A stretch of 64,000 bases of DNA from an uncultured Clostridia bacterium (GTDB lineage Bacteria > Bacillota > Clostridia > Oscillospirales > Ruminococcaceae): the NCBI GenBank assembly GCA_944385925.1, contig CALWZE010000002.1, positions 62,001 through 126,000 of the forward strand, given 5' to 3'. Positions 54,050 to 62,046 of this stretch are shown here, one piece after another (within the stretch, counting starts at the first letter, position 1; each line of letters opens with the position of its first letter). A program made the translations under genes and the position numbers. A model generated the notes under the pieces. It saw only the letters and a list, made by a program, of their open reading frames with translations, did no database searches and was not told the DNA's origin.

Positions 54050-54193
54050 ATGGAAGAAAAGATTGATCTGACCAACTTTGAGCGCAGTTTGGAAGAACTT
54101 GCGGAAAAGCTGGAAATGCCTATTCCCAAAGAAAATATGGAAGCCAGAAAAGCGGCAATCCTGGCTTTCGTAAATTTCATGATTACACTTTAA
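54050..54193 (+). CDS. 47-residue helical protein after the UroD-like gene
   Basis: A short ORF begins at ATG 54050 with GAGGGG 9 nt upstream; a second ATG at 54044 is too close to the ribosome site. The product starts MEEKIDLTNFERSLEELAEK and is almost all helix-forming and acidic. It lies 13 nt after the UroD stop, in the same direction, and 85 nt before the second transporter gene. I do not recognise it; the context suggests a small partner or cofactor of the UroD-like protein (inference). Confidence 0.55.
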   Translation: MEEKIDLTNFERSLEELAEKLEMPIPKENMEARKAAILAFVNFMITL

Positions 54194-54278
54194 CTTTAAG
54201 AGCACAATTTATACAATTTCTGCGGCGCAGCCTTGTGCTGCGCCGCAGGCCAAAAAGCGTGAGAGGGGGAGCGATGTG

Positions 54279-55670
54279 GTGAGCGAGCAGGAGAAAACCG
54301 GAAAACTCAGTGTTTGGGCAACCTATCAATATGGAGTCGGGGAATTTGGCTTTACTTTTTTCATGAGCCTTGTTTCCTATTATCTCCTGTTTTTTATGAC
54401 GGATATTGCCCGCATTCCGCTGGAGACGGCCGGAACGCTTTATGCCCTGTTGCAATGGGTTGAGGCATTTACCGCAATTGGCGCTGGAATGTTGATTGAC
54501 AATCTGCATCTGCGCGGCGGAAGATATCGTCCGTGGCTTTTGTCCGGCAGCATCGTATGCCTGGTCGGATCGGTTCTTTTTTTCACCAAATTTCCGATTT
54601 CCACCTTGTCCACCACTGTGCTGTTCACCGTCTTTTATTGTGTGGCCTATGCCGGATTCAACTGCATGTGGATTGCCTACCGCGCTTTGATCGGTATTAT
54701 CGGAAAAACCTCCAGGCAAACGGTCTCGCTGACAATCAGCGGAACCCAGCTTGCAACGGTGTCCAGCCTGCTTTACAGCTATCTTGGCGTGAAAATGCTC
54801 AGCGCTTTTGAGCGTCCGGAGACCGGATATACCGTATCCGCACTGGTATACGGTATCATAATGGTTTTAAGCATGCTTGTCGTCTTCCGGCTTGCCAAGC
54901 CCTATGACCAGGATCAGACCAGGCCCGAGATCCGGCAGCAGAAAGCTGCGGAAAAGGTCACATTGCGGGATATGCTGCGCGCTTTGCCGCCGCTGATCCC
55001 CTACGGCTTAAGCTATGTTCTGAGTATCGGCGCAAGCACCTTGATCATGTCCTGTTTGGTTTACTATTTCAATTACACGCTGGAGCGCCCCGAGCTTATG
55101 TCGGTTATGATCACTGTTATGACGGTGATGCGGCTGGCGGCGACTTTCATCGTGCCCTGGCTTGCCGGGAAGCTGGACAAAAAGCACATTTATCTGCTCA
55201 GTGTCTCCGCTGCCACTTTCTTTATTGTTCTCGCCTATCTCCTGCGCGCTAACATCCCTGTCTTTTTCCTGCTTATGGGACTGTATTTCTTCTCTCTGGT
55301 TCCTGCCGGCGCCATGTTTATGCCCTGTGTCACCGATGCGACCGATTATAACGAATTTGAACGTGGCATAAAAGCGCGCAGCTTCCTCTATTCCGTTTCC
55401 TCAACCTTCAGCTATATCGCACAATTTATCGGCGCCTCTGCAGCCTCGGCCGGTCTTATCCTGATCGGTTATAACGCTGAAAAAATAACCCAGTCTCCCG
55501 CCGCGCAGCAGGGCATTGCTGTCGTGACTTTTCTGGGTACCGCCCTGCTCACAGCCCTCAGCCTTATCCCCATGCTCTTTTACAAACTGGACGCTAAAAC
55601 CATGTCCGGGGTTTATCTGAAAAAGAATCTGGCGGCCGAGCAGGAATACCCCGTCGAAAAAAGCGAATAA
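54279..55670 (+). CDS. Second GPH-type MFS transporter
   Basis: The 463-residue protein has twelve membrane helices and begins KLSVWATYQYGVGEFGF, followed by LLFFMTDIARIPLETAGT, the GPH pattern. FNCMWIAYRALIG and the loop CVTDATDYNEFERGIKARSF are typical as well. The start is one of two adjacent GTG codons; 54279 has the better distance (8 nt) to GAGAGGGGGA. An ATG at 54274 is out of frame and ends after two codons. It probably imports a sugar-like or uronide-like compound together with the first transporter, on the operon with the UroD-like gene. Confidence 0.87.
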   Translation: MSEQEKTGKLSVWATYQYGVGEFGFTFFMSLVSYYLLFFMTDIARIPLETAGTLYALLQWVEAFTAIGAGMLIDNLHLRGGRYRPWLLSGSIVCLVGSVLFFTKFPISTLSTTVLFTVFYCVAYAGFNCMWIAYRALIGIIGKTSRQTVSLTISGTQLATVSSLLYSYLGVKMLSAFERPETGYTVSALVYGIIMVLSMLVVFRLAKPYDQDQTRPEIRQQKAAEKVTLRDMLRALPPLIPYGLSYVLSIGASTLIMSCLVYYFNYTLERPELMSVMITVMTVMRLAATFIVPWLAGKLDKKHIYLLSVSAATFFIVLAYLLRANIPVFFLLMGLYFFSLVPAGAMFMPCVTDATDYNEFERGIKARSFLYSVSSTFSYIAQFIGASAASAGLILIGYNAEKITQSPAAQQGIAVVTFLGTALLTALSLIPMLFYKLDAKTMSGVYLKKNLAAEQEYPVEKSE

Positions 55671-55766
55671 TCCGCGTAATAATTCCCATTTTCGAAAATA
55701 TGCACTATAATAGATTTGACGCGCGTCTTATGCCGCGCTGCAATCTGTCGAATGGAGAGTGCAAGC

Positions 55767-56471
55767 ATGGCTTCTTACAAGAAAAGCGAGACAACCAAAA
55801 GCAGGATTCTGGCCACTGCCAGCAAACTTTTTTACGAAAAAGGATATTACGGCACAACAATCAAGGATATCTGCGCAAGTTCCGGCGTTTCGGTCAGCCG
55901 TGTCAATTATCATTTTCAATCCAAAGCGGATCTTGCAGCCCATATCTGCGGTGAATTTCTGGAAAATTTTTATGTCATCGTAAAGCAGTTTATCGGCAAC
56001 ACCCGGGAATATTCCCTGCTTTCCGAGACAATACAGCTTCGCTTTTTTGTTCAGATTCTGCTCAGCGGTCCGGATGAATGTCCCGCATTTTACCATGAAA
56101 TTGCGCGCGAAGGGATATTGGCCGAGGCTTTCAGCAAAATCGCGCAGGACAAGTACCGCAAGGTCAATCATGCTTTTCATCATTTGTCGATGGACGACTC
56201 TCAAATCGCAATCAGCGCAAAGCTTTATTCCAGCGCTTTGTCTGCAATCATCGCTCCGCAGGCCGCCAAACAGTTTTCCTGCAGCATTGAAAGCCTGATG
56301 GATGCTTATGCAACTCTGTTTATGCAGATTGCGGATATTCCGCACGATGTACAGGAAGCAATTCTGGACAAAGCCAAAATGCATGGAAAAAGCATCGGTT
56401 TTAGACTTCACAGCCTGACCAATATCGAGCTTTTCCCGCTCGATCCGTCGGGCAATCGGATCAACAGGTAA
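55767..56471 (+). CDS. TetR-family transcriptional regulator
   Basis: The 234-residue regulator has a TetR DNA-binding domain in residues 5-55: SRILATASKLFYEKGYYGTT, then DICASSGVSVSRVNYHF. The effector domain (about 70-220) is not recognisable beyond being helical. GGAGAG stands 9 nt before the ATG at 55767, preferred to a non-ATG start further up. It lies 96 nt after the second GPH gene in the same direction and is the likely regulator of the UroD cluster. Confidence 0.9.
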   Translation: MASYKKSETTKSRILATASKLFYEKGYYGTTIKDICASSGVSVSRVNYHFQSKADLAAHICGEFLENFYVIVKQFIGNTREYSLLSETIQLRFFVQILLSGPDECPAFYHEIAREGILAEAFSKIAQDKYRKVNHAFHHLSMDDSQIAISAKLYSSALSAIIAPQAAKQFSCSIESLMDAYATLFMQIADIPHDVQEAILDKAKMHGKSIGFRLHSLTNIELFPLDPSGNRINR

Positions 56472-56644
56472 AGAGGATAACCCGCATATCCTCCTCCTTT
56501 CGTGAGCCCAATCCACAATCACCTCCGGGCAGTGATTTTCCCTTCACATCGCCCGGAGGACTCCTTTTCATTGACGAAATGCCCTATATTTTATCAATGG
56601 AAAGCGCAAAAACTTTCAGGATTAACAGGAATTTGCTAACCCGA

Positions 56645-56673
56645 TTGACAAACCGTGCTGAACGTGGTATGGT
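56645..56673 (+). promoter_or_regulatory. Promoter of the lysine-riboswitch leader
   Basis: Perfect -35 TTGACA, 17-nt spacer, -10 TATGGT. Transcription would start near 56680, just before the riboswitch aptamer. Confidence 0.75.
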
Positions 56674-56717
56674 TTGCAAAAACAATAGAACAACCACCCG
56701 GACCGATTCGTCCGGGG

Positions 56718-56884
56718 AATGGTAGAGGCGCGAAAACCAAGAGTACCGCCGGCGATAGGACGAAGGCGTCTGCCGTGCGGAAAAGGGGAATTCGCCGAAG
56801 TGCAGCGTTCAGCCTTACGGAGCGTTGTGCTGGGCCGCAGGAGAATATCCGGCGGACTGTCACGGATGTGGAGAGCTATCAGCG
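56718..56884 (+). ncRNA. Lysine riboswitch (L box) aptamer
   Basis: The L-box landmarks occur in order and at normal distances: GTAGAGGCGCG, CAAGAGTACCGCC, GGAAAAGGGGAATTCGCCGAAG, GTGCTGGGCCGCAGGAGAAT, and CTGTCAC...GGAGAGCTATC. The closing helix P1 pairs TGGTAG with CTATCA. Each block matches the B. subtilis lysC leader closely. Downstream, GTCCGCCGGA (56905-56914) can pair with TCCGGCGGAC inside the aptamer (56848-56857), so ligand binding could decide the fold of the leader. It controls the amino-acid ABC transporter that follows, which makes lysine its likely substrate. Confidence 0.93.
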
Positions 56885-56918
56885 GTTAATTGGCGGTTTA
56901 TTTCGTCCGCCGGACAGC

Positions 56919-56965
56919 CACGAACATTTTCGCATCTGCGAAAAGTTCGTGCTTTTTTATTTTTA
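56919..56965 (+). terminator. Riboswitch-controlled terminator
   Basis: CACGAAC...TTTTCGCA and TGCGAAAA...GTTCGTG form a long stem, followed by CTTTTTTATTTTT. It stands between the lysine aptamer and the binding-protein gene, the right place for transcription attenuation when lysine is abundant. Confidence 0.88.
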
Positions 56966-57035
56966 TCCCACTTGCGCAAAATGCCGTTTAACGGCTTTGC
57001 CAAATATTATCAATCAAGAGAAGAGGAGTTTGAAG

Positions 57036-57899
57036 ATGAAGAAGTTTCTGGCAATTCTGCTTGTGCTTTGTCTGGTTTTTGCGCTGGCTGCCTGCGGCAG
57101 CAACAGCGCTGAGGACGCCGGCAACGCGCAGGATAACGGCGGAGAGTCCGCCACCGACAGCAAGGTGCTGCGCGTAGGTATGGAGTGCGCCTATGCGCCC
57201 TACAACTGGACCCAGTCCACCGACGCAAACGGTGCGGTTCAGATCAATGGCAGCAGCGACTATGCAAACGGTTACGATGTTATGATGGCCAAGTATCTGG
57301 CTGAGCAGATGGGCTGTGAGGTCGAGATCCACAAGATCGCCTGGGATTCCCTGCCTGTCGCGGTACAGTCCGGCACGATTGACTGTGTCATCGCCGGCCA
57401 GTCCATCACTTCCGAGCGTCTGGAGACGGTCGATTTCACCACCCCCTACTATTACGCCTCCATCATCGCTCTGGTGCGTTCCGATTCTCCTTATGCCAAC
57501 GCCAAGACGGTTGCCGATCTTGCCGGTGCGACCTGCACCTCCCAGATCAACACAATCTGGTATGACGGCTGCCTGCCCCAGATTCCGGACGCCAACATCC
57601 TGCCTCCGCAGGAAGAAGTCGCCACCATGCTGGTTGCATTGGATTCCGGCACCTGCGACGTTGTCGTGACCGATCAGCCGACCGCGCTCAATGCCTGCGC
57701 TGTTTATCCCGACCTCGTGATGCTCGACCTGTCCGCCGGCGATTTTGAGGTTTCGGAAGAAGACATCAACATCGGCATCTCGGTTCAGAAAGGCAATACC
57801 GAGCTTCTGGATGCGCTCAACGCGGGTCTTGCCACTCTGACTGAGGACGACTTCCTTGAGTGGATGAAGCAGGCCATAGAGATGGCTGGACAGCTTTAA
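57036..57899 (+). CDS. Amino-acid ABC transporter substrate-binding lipoprotein (predicted lysine)
   Basis: The 287-residue protein has a lipoprotein signal with the lipobox LAAC at residue 21, then a linker rich in Asn/Asp and a family-3 binding-protein fold: VLRVGMECAYAPYNWTQ, NGYDVMMAKYLAEQM, TSERLETVDFTTPYY and VVTDQPTALN. It should sit on the outer face of the membrane and hand the amino acid to the permease. AGAGGAG lies before ATG 57036; a longer frame opening at 56655 is only the riboswitch region read as protein. Lysine is proposed because of the L-box leader, not from the fold itself. Confidence 0.93.
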   Translation: MKKFLAILLVLCLVFALAACGSNSAEDAGNAQDNGGESATDSKVLRVGMECAYAPYNWTQSTDANGAVQINGSSDYANGYDVMMAKYLAEQMGCEVEIHKIAWDSLPVAVQSGTIDCVIAGQSITSERLETVDFTTPYYYASIIALVRSDSPYANAKTVADLAGATCTSQINTIWYDGCLPQIPDANILPPQEEVATMLVALDSGTCDVVVTDQPTALNACAVYPDLVMLDLSAGDFEVSEEDINIGISVQKGNTELLDALNAGLATLTEDDFLEWMKQAIEMAGQL

Positions 57900-57980
57900 T
57901 CCGCAGCTAAAAAAATCCTACAGGTTTCGGGAGTGCTTCTGCGCGCTCCCGGACTTGTTGTGTTAGAAAGGAAAAGATAA

Positions 57981-58811
57981 ATGACCAGACTGCCGCAGGG
58001 ATTCTGGGAACGAATCCTGTTTATTCTCGACAATTACGGCACGTCGCTGCTCAAGGGCGCGGGAACGACCCTCGTTATCGCGATTATCTCAACCTTAATC
58101 GGCTGTGTGATCGGCCTTCTGTGCGGCGTCGTACAGACGATTCCCGTCAACAAAGAGGACGGCGCCTTCAAAAAGGTGGTGCTGCGCGCTGTAAAGGCTG
58201 TGCTGCATGTTTATGTGGAGGTTTTCCGCGGAACTCCGATGATGGTCCAGGCAATGTTTATTTATTACGGAGCCGCCCGCCTGTTCAACCTGAACATGAA
58301 TATGTGGTTTGCCGCCATCTTCATCGTCTCCATTAATACCGGCGCTTATATGGCCGAAACCGTGCGCGGCGGCATCCTCTCGATCGACCCCGGCCAGACC
58401 GAAGGCGCCATGGCCATCGGCATGACCCACTGGCAGACCATGACCAGCGTAATTCTGCCGCAGGCGCTGCGCAACATTATGCCGCAGATCGGCAACAACC
58501 TGATTATCAACATCAAAGACACCTGCGTACTTTCCTGCATCAGCGTTGTCGAGCTTTTCTTCTCCAGCAAATCGGTCTCCGGAACCTACTACATCTATTT
58601 CGAAGTGTACACCGTAACCATGGCGATGTATCTCATCATGACCCTCTTCTTTTCCAGACTGCTGCGCTGGTTTGAAAGCCGGATGGACGGCGCGGACAAC
58701 TATGACCTCGCCACCACCGACACCCTTGCCCACACCAGCGGCATGCACAGCTACCATAAAAAGAACGATATTGGAAACACCAATCTGGATATGCGGGAGG
58801 TGGGACGATGA
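57981..58811 (+). CDS. Amino-acid ABC transporter permease
   Basis: The 276-residue permease of the HisMQ type has about five membrane helices, the family motif YVEVFRGTPMMVQAMFIYY, and the EAA loop contacting the ATPase (GAMAIGMTHWQTMTSVILPQ). AGAAAGGAAAAG precedes the ATG. It follows the binding-protein gene by 81 nt and overlaps the ATPase gene by 4 nt. Only one permease is encoded, so it should act as a homodimer. The C-terminal 35 residues are hydrophilic and longer than usual. Confidence 0.94.
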   Translation: MTRLPQGFWERILFILDNYGTSLLKGAGTTLVIAIISTLIGCVIGLLCGVVQTIPVNKEDGAFKKVVLRAVKAVLHVYVEVFRGTPMMVQAMFIYYGAARLFNLNMNMWFAAIFIVSINTGAYMAETVRGGILSIDPGQTEGAMAIGMTHWQTMTSVILPQALRNIMPQIGNNLIINIKDTCVLSCISVVELFFSSKSVSGTYYIYFEVYTVTMAMYLIMTLFFSRLLRWFESRMDGADNYDLATTDTLAHTSGMHSYHKKNDIGNTNLDMREVGR

Positions 58812-59548
58812 GCGAACCGATTATTGAGGTGCGTCATCTGCGCAAAAATTTCGGAGAACACGAAGTGCTCAAAGATGTTGATTTTTCGGTCAACGAGGGG
58901 GACGTAACCTGCGTTATCGGCGTGTCCGGTTCCGGAAAATCCACCCTTTTGCGCTGCATCAACCTGCTGGAGACGCCGACCAGCGGCCAGATACTCTTTC
59001 ACGGCGAAGATGTAGCCGCCCAGCGGCTCAATGCGCCGGGGTATCGTGCAAAGGTCGGAATGGTTTTTCAGAGCTTCAACCTTTTTAACAACATGACCGT
59101 GCTGGAAAACTGCATGGTCGGCATGCGCAAAGTGCTTAAAAAAGATAAGGCGGAAGCCCGCCGCACCGCTCTTTATTACCTGGACAAGGTCGGCATGGCG
59201 CCTTATATCAACGCAAAGCCCCGCCAGATTTCCGGCGGCCAGAAACAGCGGGTCGCGATCGCCCGCGCGCTTTGCATGCAGCCGGAAGTTCTGCTGTTCG
59301 ATGAGCCGACCTCCGCGCTTGACCCTCAAATGGTCGGCGAGGTGCTGGAGGTTATGCGCACCCTCGCACAGGAGGGACTGACCATGATTATCGTCACGCA
59401 CGAGATGGCCTTTGCGCGCGACGTTTCCAACAAGGTCGTTTTCATGCACGACGGCGTTATCTGCGAACAGGGTTCTCCCGATCAGATTTTCACAAATCCG
59501 CAGCAGGAGCAGACCCGCGAATTCCTCGCCCGCTTCATGAAGCGATAA
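58808..59548 (+). CDS. Amino-acid ABC transporter ATP-binding protein
   Basis: The 246-residue ATPase has Walker [11 protein letters not shown] near residue 36, signature [10 protein letters not shown], Walker [13 protein letters not shown] and the switch His in IVTHEMAFA: all normal for the polar amino-acid (GlnQ/HisP) group. It overlaps the permease gene by 4 nt (ATGA) and ends the operon, followed by a strong terminator. With the binding protein and permease it forms a complete importer under lysine-riboswitch control. Confidence 0.95.
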   Translation: MSEPIIEVRHLRKNFGEHEVLKDVDFSVNEGDVTCVIGVSGSGKSTLLRCINLLETPTSGQILFHGEDVAAQRLNAPGYRAKVGMVFQSFNLFNNMTVLENCMVGMRKVLKKDKAEARRTALYYLDKVGMAPYINAKPRQISGGQKQRVAIARALCMQPEVLLFDEPTSALDPQMVGEVLEVMRTLAQEGLTMIIVTHEMAFARDVSNKVVFMHDGVICEQGSPDQIFTNPQQEQTREFLARFMKR

Positions 59549-59587
59549 TTCTCTTCGGCAAACATCCGGTACATTCCTCTTCACAAT

Positions 59588-59624
59588 AAAACAGCCACCC
59601 GGCCTGGCCGGGCGGCTGTTTTTT
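59588..59624 (+). terminator. Terminator of the lysine transporter operon
   Basis: ACAGCC-CCCGGCC and GGCCGGG-GGCTGT around a single-nt loop centre, followed by TTTTTT, 40 nt after the ATPase stop. Confidence 0.9.
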
Positions 59625-59872
59625 CGCTTTAAGTCCGCCTCTTTATTGGCAAAAATCAAGACTATAAGCCCGCGAAAGGCTCTTTCCTTGGGTAGGTTTT
59701 CCACGGAAACAGGCAAAATATTGGACTTCCACTTAACCGCAACAAAAAGCTATTTTGTTTACATGTTTTAGGAGAAAAACAGAGCGGCGTTTTCAGTTTT
59801 CCCCATGACCTTGCCCTGCTCCGCATGCGCAGTTAACTTAAAATTCAGGCAAAGGATGTTTAGAAATCAGTG

Positions 59873-60226
59873 TTATTTCATTAGAAGTTCAATGGCGTTG
59901 TTCAATTCATCCAGCGTTCGCAGGTCGTTTTCCCTGACCGCTTCAACCAGACAATGGTCAAGGTGATCCTTCAAAATGACTTTACACACCCCGTTAATTG
60001 CGGAACGCACGGCGGCAAGCTGGGTCAGCACTTCCGCGCAATCCCGGCCGTCCTCAACCATCGTGCGCACAGCCCCCAGATGTCCGATAATTCTCGAAAG
60101 CCGGTTCAGCACCGCTTTGGTATTTTCATGGGTATGGGAATGCGCATGGCTATGATTGTGCGGATGCTCATGCGAATGTTCATGCGCCTGCTCCTGTATT
60201 GTTGCTTTGTGTTCTAAATCGCTCAT
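59873..60226 (-). CDS. CsoR/FrmR-family metal-responsive repressor with His-rich N-terminus
   Basis: The 117-residue repressor has the all-helical CsoR core in residues 36-117. The metal/thiol positions are occupied: Cys in GRDCAEVL, then His and Cys in KDHLDHCL. The RNRLSRI...GHLGAVRTMVEDG region is typical. Unlike most members it carries an N-terminal tail with eleven His residues between 6 and 34 (EHSHEHPHNHSHAHSH). That tail suggests Ni, Co or Zn rather than Cu(I) sensing, or a metal buffering role (inference). It is divergent from a methyltransferase and a His/Cys-rich NifX-like gene. Confidence 0.9.
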   Translation of the reverse strand: MSDLEHKATIQEQAHEHSHEHPHNHSHAHSHTHENTKAVLNRLSRIIGHLGAVRTMVEDGRDCAEVLTQLAAVRSAINGVCKVILKDHLDHCLVEAVRENDLRTLDELNNAIELLMK

Positions 60227-60505
60227 TGGACCCTCCTTCGATATTCCGCAAAACCGCAGTCCTTTGCTGTCCTTTTTTGCTTGAAATCCGGCTTGCCGGC
60301 ATTTTTCTTTGATTGTATGGCAAGCGCCGGCATGTCCCGATATCCTTTTTCACCAAACAACAACTTATAATGCACGCCCGCCGCCGGAAAATAATCTATC
60401 CCCCTGCGGGGCTTGCGGAAATCACAACCGCGTTTTACAGTATAAAAAGACTTCCGGGTTTTTATACCGATTGTTTTGTATTATTATATCATAACGGGGA
60501 ACAAA

Positions 60506-61099
60506 ATGGATAAACAGGCAGTGAAAGACTATTTCGATCAGGCTGCGGCGCATTGGGATCAGCACCTTATACATGACGACGCAAAAATCAACCGTATTCT
60601 TGACTATGCAGACATAGGCCCGGGCCAGCGAATCCTGGACGTTGGCTGCGGTACCGGTGTCCTCATTCCGGATTATCTGGCGCGCGGGGTGCGGGAAATC
60701 GTCGGTGCAGACATCTCACCGCGCATGATCGAGGCCGCATCCCGCAAATTCCAGAACGATCGGGTGACTTTCCTGTGCTGCGACGTCGAGCAGCTCGGCT
60801 TTCAGCTTCCCTTTGACCGGGTAGTCGTTTACAATGCTTTTCCCCATTTTCCGGACCCCTCTGCCCTCATTGATGCTTTGGCGGGATATTTGAAGCCGGG
60901 CGGCCGTTTAACTGTCGCGCACGGTATGAGCCGTGCAAAAATCGACGCCCATCATGCCGGCCGTGCGAGCGCCGTCTCCAACGGACTGATGAGTGAAAAA
61001 CAGCTTGCCGAGCTGATGACCCGTCACGGTTTTGCGGCAGACGTCCGGATTTCAGATGAGGAAATTTTTGTTGTTTCCGGGCTTAAGCGCGCGCAGTAA
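60506..61099 (+). CDS. Class I SAM-dependent methyltransferase
   Basis: The 197-residue protein starts at 60506 after GGGGAACAAA. Motif I is RILDVGCGTGVLIP near residue 43, followed by VGADISPRMIEAA, the acidic residue in CCDVEQLGF, and FDRVVVYNAFPHFPD. The fold is a standard small methyltransferase (UbiE/Methyltransf_11 type). Residues such as VAHGMSRAKIDAHH recur in small methyltransferases of Clostridia near metal or corrinoid genes, but the substrate is unknown. It lies between a metal sensor and a NifX-like gene, yet has its own upstream gap of 280 nt. Confidence 0.87.
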   Translation: MDKQAVKDYFDQAAAHWDQHLIHDDAKINRILDYADIGPGQRILDVGCGTGVLIPDYLARGVREIVGADISPRMIEAASRKFQNDRVTFLCCDVEQLGFQLPFDRVVVYNAFPHFPDPSALIDALAGYLKPGGRLTVAHGMSRAKIDAHHAGRASAVSNGLMSEKQLAELMTRHGFAADVRISDEEIFVVSGLKRAQ

Positions 61100-61114
61100 T
61101 TCCAGCTTTTATAT

Positions 61115-61143
61115 TTGACATATGTCATTAATAGAGCTATAAT
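61115..61143 (+). promoter_or_regulatory. Consensus promoter with overlapping palindrome
   Basis: TTGACA, 17-nt spacer, TATAAT: a perfect sigma-A promoter. The 12-bp perfect palindrome TGACATATGTCA (61116-61127) covers the -35 box, so it is a likely repressor operator. The start of the NifX-like gene is 60 nt beyond the -10 box. Confidence 0.85.
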
Positions 61144-61202
61144 GCAGAAAAGCCGTGACGGCTTGTTTGATTCAGTTTAATTTGAAAGGCAGATCGAATT
61201 TT

Positions 61203-61625
61203 ATGAAAATTGCAGCCACATATGACAACGGACAGATTTTCCAGCATTTCGGGCACACCGAACAATTTAAAATTTACACGATAGAGCGTGACGAGGTCGT
61301 TTCCGGCGAGGTTGTGCCGACCAATGGCAGCGGCCATGGCGCGCTGGCGGGCTTTTTGCAGGCGCACGGCGTCAACGCGCTGATCTGCGGCGGCATCGGC
61401 GGCGGCGCGCGCAACGCGCTCGCACAGGCCGGCATTGAGATTTATGGCGGCGTTCAGGGCTCGGCGGATGAGGCGGTCAATGCGCTGATTGCCGGCCGGC
61501 TGGCCTTCGACCCCACCGCGGCCTGCGCGCACCATGAGCACAGCGACCATCATCACTGCGGTGAGCATGGCTGCGGCAGCCATGAGCACGGCGAAGGCCA
61601 CGATTGCCACTGCTCCAACCATTAA
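61203..61625 (+). CDS. NifX/NifB-domain (dinitrogenase Fe-Mo cofactor-binding family) protein with His/Cys-rich tail
   Basis: The 140-residue protein has a NifX-type domain (about 1-105): MKIAATYDNGQIFQHFGHTE at the start, then ALICGGIGGGARNALAQAGI and GVQGSADEAVNAL. The last 36 residues hold twelve His and five Cys (HHEHSDHHHCGEHGCGSHEH), a strong metal-binding tail. No nitrogenase gene is present, so it belongs to the group of unknown role in anaerobes, perhaps Fe-S or metal trafficking. The promoter is consensus with an overlapping palindrome. The His-rich CsoR-like regulator 1 kb to the left may control it (inference). Confidence 0.9.
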   Translation: MKIAATYDNGQIFQHFGHTEQFKIYTIERDEVVSGEVVPTNGSGHGALAGFLQAHGVNALICGGIGGGARNALAQAGIEIYGGVQGSADEAVNALIAGRLAFDPTAACAHHEHSDHHHCGEHGCGSHEHGEGHDCHCSNH

Positions 61626-61678
61626 CAGGAATCCGCGGAATTTTCCCGCCAGCAGACAACTTTATGCATCCTGTCAGA

Positions 61679-61711
61679 ACGCCCCAGCCGGTACCGGCTG
61701 GGGCGTTTTTC
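61679..61711 (+). terminator. Terminator of the NifX-like gene
   Basis: AACGCCCCAGCCGG and CCGGCTGGGGCGTT around a 2-nt centre, then TTTTT, 54 nt after the stop codon. Confidence 0.9.
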
Positions 61712-62046
61712 GGTCTCAAATTCTCTGCACAGAAGCCTCCTCTTTTCTTTTGATCTCGTTCTCCGGCAGCTTTCCCTGACAGCATGCCGCCTGATAAATC
61801 GCAATCCGGCTGAAATACCATCAGGTATCCCAAATGAACAGATTCGGCAGTTTTTGATGCAGGAGAGGTTCTCTGCTCTGTGTGAAAAGACAACCCGCAG
61901 TGAATGCAATCTGCATTCCGGTTCCATTTCCAAAAAAGATACCGAGATTCATCTTGCGCAGCTTTTGCCCTGAGGGGTTTGCCGCATTCCATTTTGCCGC
62001 GGCGGCATGCTATAATAAAAGCATCCTGTGTCAAAGGAGAATAAAA

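Noticed and set aside
56655..57035. N-terminal extension of the binding-protein frame
   Set aside because: This stretch is the lysine riboswitch and its terminator; the lipoprotein signal begins at 57036.
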